Below are positions 48,794 through 59,080 of a stretch of 64,000 nt of DNA, in pieces. Below the pieces are notes generated by a model, which was given only the letters and a program-made list of their open reading frames with translations, did no database searches and was not told where the DNA came from. A program made the translations under genes and the position numbers. The DNA lies in contig CAJJDO010000007.1 in assembly GCA_905183005.1 (NCBI GenBank), forward strand, positions 186,001-250,000, given 5' to 3'. How positions within the stretch are numbered: the first letter of the stretch is position 1; every line of letters begins with the position of its first letter. This DNA comes from Paramecium pentaurelia (taxonomy: Eukaryota; Ciliophora; Oligohymenophorea; Peniculida; Parameciidae).

Positions 48794-49407
48794 TTAAATG
48801 AACGAACCACCTGGTGCAAGAGCCAGAGTTGGTTTAACTGGTTTGACAGTTGCTGAATATTTCAGAGATGAAGAAGGAAAAGATGTGTTACTCTTTATTG
48901 ACAACATTTTCAGATTCACATAAGCATGTTCAGAAGTGTCAGCCTTATTGGGACGTATTCCATCAGCTGTCGGTTATTAACCAACATTGGCAACAGATTT
49001 AGGTTAATTATAAGAACGTATTACAACAACAAAGAAGGGATCAATTACATCAGTTTAAGCTATTTATGTACCTGCAGATGATCTTACAGATCCAGCACCA
49101 GCTACAACATTTGCTCACTTGGATGCTACTACTGTGTTATCAAGAGCATTAACAGAATTAGGTATTTATCCAGCTGTCGATCCATTGGATTCTTCATCTC
49201 GTATGATGGACCCAAATATTGTTGGTGAAAAGTAATTTATCTTATTTAAATTATAATAGACATTATACAGTCACAAGAGGAGTTTAAAAATTATTGTAAG
49301 ATTATAAATCACTCCAAGATATCATTGCCATTTTGGGTATGGATGAATTATCTGAAGACGATAAACTCACTGTATCTAGAGCTAGAAAAGTACAAAGATT
49401 CCTTTCT
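48040..49407 (+). CDS. ATP2: ATP synthase F1 subunit beta, mitochondrial: main fragment (copy 2)
   Basis: The longest of the three pieces, from the start to shortly before the C-terminus, cut by the N at 49408. It has the 25-nt intron after codon 12 and a 28-nt intron near 49231-49258. Motifs in order: presequence MLTKALARQMRV, Walker A GGAGVGKT, GERTREG, IYGQMNEPPGARARVGLTGL, Walker B VLLFIDNIFRFTQA, and LDSSSRMMDPNIVGE with the catalytic-site region. All residues expected for catalysis appear to be present. The remaining C-terminus is in the third fragment (up to 50816). The intact gene would encode roughly 500 aa. Confidence 0.97.
48221..49407. repeat. Direct repeat 3, first copy (contig overlap)
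   Basis: This 1187-nt block recurs at 49409-50595 after the N at 49408. I noticed one difference: T at 48959 against C at 50147, a silent change in the Ile codon of LLGRIPSAVG. It lies wholly inside the ATP synthase beta gene. Confidence 0.9.
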
Positions 49408-49408
49408 N
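49408..49408. other. Assembly join (single N) 3
   Basis: One N between two copies of a 1187-nt direct repeat (48221-49407 and 49409-50595), both inside the ATP synthase beta gene. The restart occurs in mid-gene, with no start codon, which rules out a real tandem gene duplication at this point. Confidence 0.9.
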
Positions 49409-50595
49409 TTTACCACCTATTTTGAATGCATTGTAAGTTTAAGGAACAAGTCATAAATTGATATTGGAAGTGGCTCAACATTTAGGTGATAGCAGAGTAA
49501 GAACAATTGCTATGGATTCAACAGAAGGACTTATTCGTGGTTAACCAGTTTCAGATTTAGGTGGTCCAATTACAATTCCAGTTGGTCCTGAAACATTAGG
49601 ACGTATTATGAATGTTATTGGTGATCCAATTGATGAAAGAGGTCCAATTGAAACAAAAATTAGATATCCAATTCACAGAGAAGCTCCAAGCTTTGTTGAT
49701 TAAGGTAGTGGTGCTGAAATCTTGATAACTGGTATTAAAGTCGTGGATTTATTGGCTCCATATGCTAGAGGTGGTAAAATTGGATTGTTCGGTGGTGCAG
49801 GAGTAGGAAAGACTGTGTTAATTTAAGAATTGATTAATAATGTTGCTAAAGCTCATGGTGGTTATTCAGTATTTGCAGGAGTAGGAGAAAGAACAAGAGA
49901 AGGAAATGATTTATATCATGAAATGGTTGCATCAGGTGTTATCAATTTAAGTGGTGGATCAAGATGTGCTCTCATTTATGGTTAAATGAACGAACCACCT
50001 GGTGCAAGAGCCAGAGTTGGTTTAACTGGTTTGACAGTTGCTGAATATTTCAGAGATGAAGAAGGAAAAGATGTGTTACTCTTTATTGACAACATTTTCA
50101 GATTCACATAAGCATGTTCAGAAGTGTCAGCCTTATTGGGACGTATCCCATCAGCTGTCGGTTATTAACCAACATTGGCAACAGATTTAGGTTAATTATA
50201 AGAACGTATTACAACAACAAAGAAGGGATCAATTACATCAGTTTAAGCTATTTATGTACCTGCAGATGATCTTACAGATCCAGCACCAGCTACAACATTT
50301 GCTCACTTGGATGCTACTACTGTGTTATCAAGAGCATTAACAGAATTAGGTATTTATCCAGCTGTCGATCCATTGGATTCTTCATCTCGTATGATGGACC
50401 CAAATATTGTTGGTGAAAAGTAATTTATCTTATTTAAATTATAATAGACATTATACAGTCACAAGAGGAGTTTAAAAATTATTGTAAGATTATAAATCAC
50501 TCCAAGATATCATTGCCATTTTGGGTATGGATGAATTATCTGAAGACGATAAACTCACTGTATCTAGAGCTAGAAAAGTACAAAGATTCCTTTCT
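49409..50595. repeat. Direct repeat 3, second copy (contig overlap)
   Basis: Second copy of the block at 48221-49407, shifted by 1188, with a single noticed base difference (C at 50147). The sequence continues beyond 50595 to the real 3' end of the gene. Confidence 0.9.
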
Positions 50596-50816
50596 TAACC
50601 ATTCTTCATGTCTGAAGTTTTCTCAGGAAGAAAGGGTAAATTCGTTTCACTTAGTGACACTATTGCTGGATTCAGAGGTATTAAATCTCTCAATATATTT
50701 TAGCATTGCTTGATGGTGAAGGTGATGAATATCCAGAAAATGCATTCTATATGTAAGGTACATTTGAAGATGTCATCGAAGAAGCTAAAAGAGTTGCAGC
50801 TGAAACAACAAAATGA
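49409..50816 (+). CDS. ATP2: ATP synthase F1 subunit beta, mitochondrial: 3' fragment (copy 3)
   Basis: Starts in mid-gene at LPPILNALQV and runs to the true TGA at 50814-50816. It repeats the P-loop and Walker B regions and adds the C-terminal helical domain: ILGMDELSEDDKLTVSRARK, FLSQPFFMSEVFSGRKGKFV and the end RVAAETTK. Introns of 28 nt and 24 nt (within the codon before ALLDGEGDEYPE) are removed. The C-terminal domain contains the DELSEDD motif, which in other beta subunits contacts the rotating gamma subunit. Confidence 0.97.
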
Positions 50817-51233
50817 AATATAATTTAATAACATAAGATTTAAAATATCATCATTATTCTTATAATATATTAGATATTCTTATATAATAAAGAAATTATG
50901 CAGATTTTTTATATTTCTAATCATATTTCTGTATTTATGTTAATTACATTAAATATATACATAATGTATTTATTAAATAGAATTTACTTTCAGAACATTT
51001 TTCTAAGCATTAATTACAATATCTATTTTAAACTATATTTTTAAGGTCCAATTAATACTTAATACTTATCAATTAATTAATCTATTTTTGAAAATAGATA
51101 AAAATTAACATATATTTATTAAGATAATTATTTATAATCTTATGAGTAAAACATCAAAGTTTTAATAACCTATTTTTCTAATAAAAAAGAAATTATTATT
51201 TATTTTAATTGAGATATACCAATAATATAATTT
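50817..51233. other. Intergenic stretch, nothing recognised
   Basis: 417 nt of AT-rich spacer between ATP synthase beta and the TMEM33-like gene. I see no ORF, repeat or site. Confidence 0.4.
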
Positions 51234-51808
51234 ATGAAAAAATCAAATGAAAAACAATCATATTCACTAAAATGTGAACCTCCGCTTAAAAGGCATCTTT
51301 ATTCAATTGAAAATTTCATTAAACTATTTTATATTGTTTTAGTATCCTTTTAATTTCACGCATGTTATATTGGAATGATAAGCTCAGTTTTAGGAATGAT
51401 TAGACGAAAATCCTTTAATACTGATTTTACAATGAATATATTGTATTTATTGAATATTAGTTTTTTTAAATGCACCAATAATTACATGTATCACTTACCA
51501 ATTTTAATACATTATGTAATTGGTATTGCAGAATATATTAATTTAAGATAAGGATCTATGTATGAAAGTATTAAGTTTAATATTTTATAGCATGCAAGAA
51601 TTTTGTTATAACAATATAATAAACTAAAGAATTTTTTTTAGATTTTAGATGTAAATATGAATTTATGCTTGTTCCTTTAAGTGTATTGATGGTAATTGTA
51701 AGTGATTCTTCATGGTGGCTAGTAATATTACATGGATTTTATGTTGTAACAAAAACAATAGCAATGAAAGTATTTCAATAAATAAAATAATATTTAGGAT
51801 ATGTTTGA
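51234..51808 (+). CDS. Multi-span membrane protein, TMEM33/Tts1-like candidate
   Basis: Two exons joined by a 23-nt intron give 183 aa. Hydrophobic segments are visible at residues ~29-52 (FIKLFYIVLVSFQFHACYIG), ~65-100 (ILYLLNISFFK, LPILIHYVIGIAEYI) and ~140-170 (FMLVPLSVLMVIVSD, WWLVILHGFYVV). The layout of a central amphipathic stretch (CKNFVITIQQTKEFFLDFRC) before the last pair of spans resembles TMEM33/Pom33, an ER membrane protein that shapes ER tubules and nuclear pores. The resemblance is in arrangement and not in clear sequence motifs, so the name is tentative. Without the intron the frame stops before the last two spans. Confidence 0.55.
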
Positions 51809-52702
51809 AATTTATTTGAGTATAAGAAAGAAAGTTAGATTATGATTATTGTAATTATTCTTTGAATAGTAATTTCACTTTAATTATTCTTAATTATCTG
51901 ATTAAACAATTAAATATCTATACATCATTATTTCACTTTTAATAAAGAGTTGAGATTTAAAGATAAACTTTATTCTTTGTTGTTGAAATATTCAATCCAA
52001 TCCTTTAAAATTTTTATTTTATGTTAGACTTAAAATAAATTAAAAGATTGATTAATTCTTAAAACTATAGTTTTAGTGTTCATTAATATGTTGATAAAGG
52101 AGTTAGTTAGTTTGAAAAAATTATAGCAGGGATTTTAATTTCTAAAAATATTTTGTTTATTTTCTATTCAAAAAAGATTCTATAATCTGATATAATTTAC
52201 TTCAATTACAATTATTACTTTTAGATACTAAAATATAGATTAAAAATTAAAACAACATATTTATAAATGAAAAGAAAAATTAATTTAAAATTCATTAATA
52301 AAAATAGTATATGATATTTCTTTTTGGTTTGTACTAGATAATTTAAGTAAGTAATATATGATTCAAAGATTCTTAAATTGAATACTTATTATTATTAAGA
52401 TTTTATTATTTTTTATATTTTAATATAAATAAGAATCTTTAGCATTTATCATTATATATATGATATATATTAAAATGGCATTAAATATATAGTATAAAAA
52501 TTGTTTGTAATTAAAAATTTGTATAACAGTGTGTACAATTGAATATTAATGATTTAAAAAATGACTAAGCTGGAATCCATGAATTTTTGAATTAATTTGT
52601 GATCTAGTTTATTAGTCAATTAATAGAAACTATAATTAGAATATATGATTCAAGAATTTACTAATGTTGTTAAATTATGAAAGAGATTAATATAAATTAA
52701 TT
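51809..52702. other. Intergenic stretch, nothing recognised
   Basis: About 890 nt of AT-rich sequence between two plus-strand genes. Frames are open only in short runs and have spacer-like composition. I found no repeat, tRNA-like structure or conserved motif. Confidence 0.45.
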
Positions 52703-54044
52703 ATGCTATTTAGATCTGCCTTTAGATTTTGCTCTTTTAACAAAGATTTATTCTAAAGACAGAAGCCACTCATACAAATTGATAACATAATAAAGATTCT
52801 TAGACCTTTCGATATTGAAATTAATATTGAAGAGATGGTGGAGACAGTTAAGATTGTCGGAAAATATGTAATATTATAATTTTACTTTATTTTAGTCTAA
52901 GCACACTCTATACAAATTTCCTATTCCTTCATGTACGAATATATTAATATGAAGTTTTGTAAAGTAATTGCATACAAATAGATCCATAATTCATATCAGA
53001 AACATAATAAAGAATAATGAAAAATGTAAACAAATCTATACTACTCAGATACCATCAAATCCTAAAAACCTATCCATTTTTTATCGAATGTACAGATATC
53101 CAATGAGAATGGCTTTGCCTAAGACAGTGTTTTAAATATCAAAGAGTTTAGGAAAATCATCTTTATCTGAGTAAACTTTGAGATTGGCTGCCTGTTTAGA
53201 AAACATATAAATAGCACTTAGTTTACATATGATGATTGATCGTAAAGAATACAAATTCCAATCATTTTAGGTTATCACACATAGAAACCATCAATCTTCA
53301 GTTTAGAAAGAATTATTTACAATAAATTATCAGATAAAAAATTAGTTTTAGGAGGAGATTTCTTTCATTCAAAAGCGTATTGATATAATTACTATTTTAA
53401 TATAGATCAGTCTTAAGTGCTAACATAATGAAATAAGTAGAAGTGCCATTATTTTTATCAATGTTAGAAGAAGAAGCAGCAAAAGGAGTGTTTTATGAGT
53501 ATGATTTGTTTGAGAAAATTAAAGAAAAGGGAGCAAGTACAATAGTACCTGAAGAAGTTTATTAATTGGCTTATCATCAATGTGCCAGTAAATTTGCATT
53601 TACTACAATGTATTAATTAGATTAAAATAAGTTTAACATATTGGTTGTAGAATGGAGATTTAAATAAATTAAATGATGCATTTAAAGCAGGTGTATATTT
53701 GGGATTGTGCATAGACTTTTAAAATTAAATGAAATATTTTGTAAGAAATCTACCAACAATGTCAAATACATTATTAAAGGCTGTAGTAAATAATAATGAG
53801 TGCAATTTTTATTAAGATAAAATAGCGTAATGTATTTTATTAAATTAAAAGATTACCAATTTATTATATGCATTAGAAATCTAAAGAAACAACATCTTTG
53901 TAATAATTACATGATCATGCACTCAAATAATCTGAAAAAGTCATAGAGATTATGAAAGATAAGTCAAAAGAATATTTTCTAAAATTGGGAGCTAATTTTG
54001 AAGATATAGAAGATCTAATTGAGCATTTTTGCAGATATGAGTGA
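52703..54044 (+). CDS. PDSS2/Dlp1-like prenyl diphosphate synthase subunit
   Basis: The N-terminus MLFRSAFRFCSFNKDLFQR is a mitochondrial presequence. A 28-nt intron follows VKIVGKY. Further exons read RMYRYPMRMALPKTVFQIS, then TLRLAACLENIQIALSLH, then MMIDR where active enzymes have DDxxD, then LSDKKLVLGGDFFHSKA, and finally LHDHALKQSEKVIEIMKDK with a C-terminal FCRYE. The VLGGDFFHSKA and ALKQSEKV elements are standard for long-chain prenyl synthases. Loss of the first Asp-rich motif is typical of PDSS2, the partner subunit that makes the ubiquinone tail together with PDSS1. Introns of 29, 29 and 22 nt are supported. The join near 52950 is unsettled: the best frame has a TGA at 52950-52952. 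A second uncertain join lies near 53790-53830. Confidence 0.72.
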
Positions 54045-54086
54045 TAATTTAAGAATAAAATTAATAATTATTATTATTTATTTATT

Positions 54087-55297
54087 TCAAATTTTCTATT
54101 ATAGGTATAAATTTAATATTTCTTTAATTTAATATTATTTTAATGCTTCGAAGTCTTGATCTTAAAAAACATAGTCACAAATATCTTTATTAATAAATCT
54201 TGTAAAACACCTAATTTTTTGTGGAACTTTATTATTTTATTATTGAAATTTTGATCTATATATTAAATATTCAAATAAGCAATTCAAACATATCTAGTGA
54301 GAACAAGCAGCTTTAAATGATTTATTTCTATATAATATAGATATAACAAATACACTAAATCACATATTTTTGAATGTTACATATGAAAAGGTGTATTTAA
54401 AATCTTTTCTTATGTTTTTTGTATTTGTATTTTACATCTTTCAGTAAGCCAAACTTAATGTAAATTATAGTATTCTTCATCAAAAAATTAATACATTCTT
54501 CCTAAATAAATATCTTCCATTATTATAGTTAAAGGATTTTTATACTTATTAATAAAATATAGAAATTGATTAAGAAAAGTAATTCTTTAAGGATTGGCAT
54601 TAATGTAAACATCAGCAAAAATAATAAATAATTATGGATTTACTTATTTAAATGCTAACATACATAATTATAATACATAGTTCAAATTATTCCTTTTTCT
54701 TAGAACCATCCCAATTTTTATGTCCTACAAAACTAGGAGAATTTTCTATAATCATTTTCTCTAAAAATTGTTAAGCATTTTTATGTGAGAGCAAGATTTT
54801 AGTGTAAGTTTAGTCATTAAAAATATCACATAAAAATTTTAGGAAAAAGTTTCTTATTATTCCAGAGGATTTGGGTTAATTGATTAAACATTGAATTAGT
54901 ATATCACATTAAAAATATATAGCTAATTTAAGTAAGGGCAAGTAATATTCTCTAATTCTATAAACTACTTTCCCTGTATATATAAAGGTCAAGAATAATT
55001 CAAAGAGCTGTTTTTATGGTTTACTTTCCAAATAAAAATCAACTTAATAGGAAATTGTATGTTGGTTTGATTAGTCTTGAATCTTTTACAATGTTATTTC
55101 AGGTAAAATATAATTTTTCATGATCAAAAATTATATAGGTGGATATTCTATTAAATTTTGATATTGTTATTACGTTATGAAAGTATTAATGTTGCGTTCT
55201 TAATATATCCCAATTATTGATACATAAAACATTATTAGAGTAGTAAGGTTTGATTAAAAAACACTTATTTGCCTAAATCTATTACATCTGTCTCCAT
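54087..55297 (-). CDS. BTB/POZ protein with C-terminal RING-like finger
   Basis: Four exons joined by introns of 26, 22 and 26 nt give 378 aa. The N-terminal ~130 residues form a BTB domain (VIDLGKQVFFNQTLLLQQ ... QLFELFLTFIYTGKVVYRI ... LPLLKLAIYFQCDILIQC). The middle ~150 residues are helical, as in BACK regions (IIRNFFLKFLCDIFND). Near the end is a zinc-binding cluster (SKICDLVNKSFKAACSHQICLNCLF by position ~295-320), followed by a single Cys pair region (RCFTRF, KDICDY). This order resembles a RING or RBR-type finger with some ligands missing. BTB proteins are usually CUL3 adaptors, so a finger on the same chain would be an unusual combination. The stop is only 42 nt from that of the opposite PDSS2-like gene. 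Confidence 0.7.
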
Positions 55298-55449
55298 TTT
55301 TATTCTTCAATTAATAATTAATGTAAAAAGAAACTTCTTCTGTTAATACATCACATTAACAATAACAATAATAATAAAATAAGGAAGAGAGTAAATTAAA
55401 AAGTCTATTGTAGGGTAGCTATGATTTCATTCATAGAGAGACAGGAAAA

Positions 55450-58400
55450 ATGATTTAGAAAGTAAATTCAATAGAAATTATTTTGATTAGAAACTCTATA
55501 AGAAAGCATTCCAACTTTTAGAAAAATTTTATAATCAAAGAAAAGACCTTGAATTAGGTGAAATGGTTATGTTGAATAGGAGAATGATTAATTGCATAAA
55601 CAAAATTTTAAAATAAGGATTACTTAAACCTGATATTGAACAAGACAGACCAGAGATTATGCTTCATAAATTTCATAGAGGATGCCAAGCTATATTTGAA
55701 TTATACAAATACATTAATCTGTATATTTAAAAAGTTATACCTAATGAAATGAAAGGAATTGTGTAAGCCTATTAAATAAGAATATTAGTTTGGAGGAAGT
55801 ATCTCATTTGACAAGTTCTGATGAAGAAGGTGAAGAAAATATTAAGGAACATGAAGTCACAGTATTATTTTATAAAATCAATGAATATGATAAACCAAAA
55901 AAAGAGAAAAGTAAAAAATAAGTTAAAGAATTGAATCCTTTTGAATAAGAAATTTCAGAAACTAGTCGAATAGCAAATATGATTGTAAAAACAGTAAAAC
56001 CATTGAATATTCAATTTGAATTGGATCAATACTTTTATAACTTAATTGAACTTCAATTAATGGGCAATTTAATATTTAAGAAAGCAAATAAACCAAAAGT
56101 AGCTTATTACTATTTAGTGGAAGCTTAAAGAATTGCTAAATAAATATTAGATACTCCAAATCCAAATTTAGTAAATACATGTGCTAGAGTAAAGATGTAT
56201 TTAGCCAATTATTTATATGAAATAAGTGAATATAAGGAATCATTAAAGGTTGCAGAGGAAGCTATAGTAATTTTATGTGGAGAGATGAGAATAAGAATAA
56301 ATTAAGAAAAATTTGTATAGAAGAAACATAAATAAAGGTATATAAGTGTAACTTATACCAAAATAGGGAGAGAAGAAGAATGAAAAGATGTGTGATAACA
56401 ACATTATCAGCATTAATTATTATGATGTGTAATTATGAAGCGGAAAATAATTATCATAGAATTGTTGAAACCTTAACTACAGCTAGTTGGTTGGCTGATA
56501 AATATATTTAAGGAATTGATGAATTTAAAAAACATGTTATTAAATTGGCTACTGAAGGTAAACATAGATTAGAGTAGAATCTAAAAGATTTAGCAGATTT
56601 AAGTTATATTGCTGAATCTATTTTGGATTCAGAATTAAATAAGATTAAAAAGAATTAAAGAGATTAGAGAGAATAATCAGAATCTGATTATTTAAAGAAA
56701 TTCAATAATGATATGTTTAATCTTTTTTAAATCAAATCATTGAATGAACAATTACATTTTAAAACATAAGTAAGAGAAGAATAATAAAAAAAATCATAAT
56801 TTGATAATAAAATTATTGAATAATCATAACCTCATGGAACTGATGCTTCAATTAATATATTTGATAGTGATACAAATAGTAAAGATAGTTTTTTTGAAGG
56901 CAGTTTCTTTGCACCATCTATTGATAATTTATAATTTGATTCAAAATTATTTGAAGAAAAAAGACCATTATCATCTGCCAGAAGGCCAATTAATAGAAAA
57001 ATAATTAAACCGAATAGATAAAAAGGTAAATCTGTTGGTTTAATTAAAATTGGTTTAGAAAGACCATAAGATTATAAATCAAGGATATTGACTACTACTC
57101 AATATTTTAATGAATATTAGAAACCAAAAGTATAAGAAGAGAAGAATGTAAGTAATACAGGATCTTTGTTAAAAAGATAATTAGAAAATTTAGAATATAG
57201 AGTACATCCAGATAGAGATGAACATCACAAATAAGATTTAGATGTATATGTTAATAAAATGGTAAATGGAAAAATTCAATCAAATGAGATTAGAGATTAT
57301 AATGAGTAAAATAATTGTATATTTTAGTATATTAGGATAATTATTCAGTTTAAGAAAGAAAGAAGATTTTGATAAAAAAGAGTTTCAATTTGGAAGGAGG
57401 ATGTTAAATCTTAAAGCCAAAGAAGAGATTATGTTTTATAAGGAATCTTTTAAGACTCCTCCTGTAAAAGTTGAGATTGATACAAAAGTTAAAGATTAAG
57501 CTCATTTTATAGATAGTAAAATTACTGCTGAGAGAGATCTAAGGGATTTAAAAAGAAGAAAGATAGATAAAATGGTTGCTGGTAAAAAAATAGTTCAAAC
57601 TAATGTGAATATAGATTTAAAAGATCCAGAAGAAACTAATTATTTAAAAAAAGTATTGGAGAAAAGTAAGAAGAAGAAACTTAAAGATTTAATCTTTAAG
57701 CATAGAGAATCATTAGGATTAGCTAAATTCTTTATCAATTAATAGAGAGAATTAAGAGAAAAAGAAAGAATTTTAAAGCTCAAATCAGCTTTAGAAAAAG
57801 AAGTATCTTTGGATGTTCCAGATAATCAAAGTCAATAATAACAGTAGATCAAATAAAAGAAAAATGTTAAAATAGTTGTACAATAAGTAGATAAATAATA
57901 ACCATAATAAGTGTCTTTATAACCTTCTTAATTACAATAATCTCAAGTTGGACCAGAGGATCAAAAGAATTAAATAAACTTAATTTAATAAAAATCCTAT
58001 TCATAAACAAGTTTACCTAAAACAATACTGAAGAAACATAAGGAAGTTTAAAGTTAAAAAGAAAGTCCTTTAATAAGTTAAACTTTGATTTCTATGGATG
58101 CTTAAGGAACAGACTTAATATTATAATAAGAAAAGCTATAGAAAGCCAAGAGAGTTATCAAAGATCAGGTTGAAAAATAATAAAAAAAGTCTCATTAAGT
58201 TATAGGAATGATAATTGATGCAGTTGAAAGGAAAATGGATATTGAAAATAAAGAGTTGAAAAAGACACTTTTTAAATAAAAGGGAGGATCAAAATAATAT
58301 GTTGATGATGATGAAAGAACTTATTTAAAATTTATGCCAAAGTTTGCAGAAATGAGTAGATCTACATATCTTATGTATATTAAGAAGGAATTAGCAGATA

Positions 58401-58507
58401 AATAAATTATCAACTTAGAAGATATTGTAAGAGCTAATGTAGCTAGGAAAAACTAGTTAGCAGATATGGCTGCATAAATATTTAAAGATTTTGGATAGCA
58501 TCCTTGA
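55450..58507 (+). CDS. TPR and coiled-coil protein
   Basis: Five exons joined by introns of 29, 26, 29 and 22 nt give 983 aa. The first ~330 residues are helical pairs of TPR type: YKKAFQLLEKFYNQRKDLE, KKANKPKVAYYYLVEAQRIA, RVKMYLANYLYEISEYKESL and NNYHRIVETLTTASWLAD. Residues ~400-620 are low-complexity and basic (RRPINRKIIKPNRQKGK). The rest is a charged, Lys/Glu/Gln-rich, partly coiled-coil region (ERDLRDLKRRKIDKMV), ending in an amphipathic helix (VARKNQLADMAAQIFKDFG). A scaffold role in the cytoskeleton or cilia is possible. No known family is recognised. The 29-nt intron near 56335 is needed to join the third and fourth TPR-like pairs. Confidence 0.75.
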
Positions 58508-59080
58508 TTTATATAATAATATTTTATTATAAATTATTATTCATACATAATGAATAATGACTAAGTATCTTTGTTCTTATATTTATTTAGCATTTCTAAA
58601 TCAAATTAGATTATTATTTGAATTCAAGTACACAACAAAATTTATTTTAGTTTTATTTTTTTATGAGCAATTACTTTAATCAGCTGATTGTGAATCTTTA
58701 TCAAATTAACAATTATATTTTATTTTATTTTCATAATCTATATATTGATTTCATTTCAATTAAGATTATGGTGTCTTTGATTACAATTTATTAATGATAA
58801 TACTAAAAACTTATTAAATAATCAATTTTAAGATGAATTTTTAATTAGAAAATAATGAACAATAAATCTCATTATAATTCAGTTAGCAAATTCTATTGAA
58901 GCTTCTTTTTTCGAATTAGTTGAGTTATTTTAGTCATATATTTAATTATTAAATTAGAATAATAATTACAGAAATAGGAATTTGATAATTTCTTAAAATT
59001 TGAGAATTTAAAGATTATTAGATCTATATGAATTAACATTTTAAGTTGAATATATAATTTTTTGTTTAATAAATTTAATT
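58508..59080. other. Region upstream of the aminopeptidase gene
   Basis: 573 nt. The aminopeptidase frame stays open upstream of the chosen ATG for about 65 codons (LANSIEASFFELVELFQS), but there is no ATG after the preceding TGA, so it is not used. Nothing else is recognised. Confidence 0.4.

Noticed and set aside
46842..50816. Three paralogous ATP synthase beta genes
   Set aside because: None of the three pieces is complete, each break is at an N, and the pieces overlap with almost no differences. They merge into one gene.
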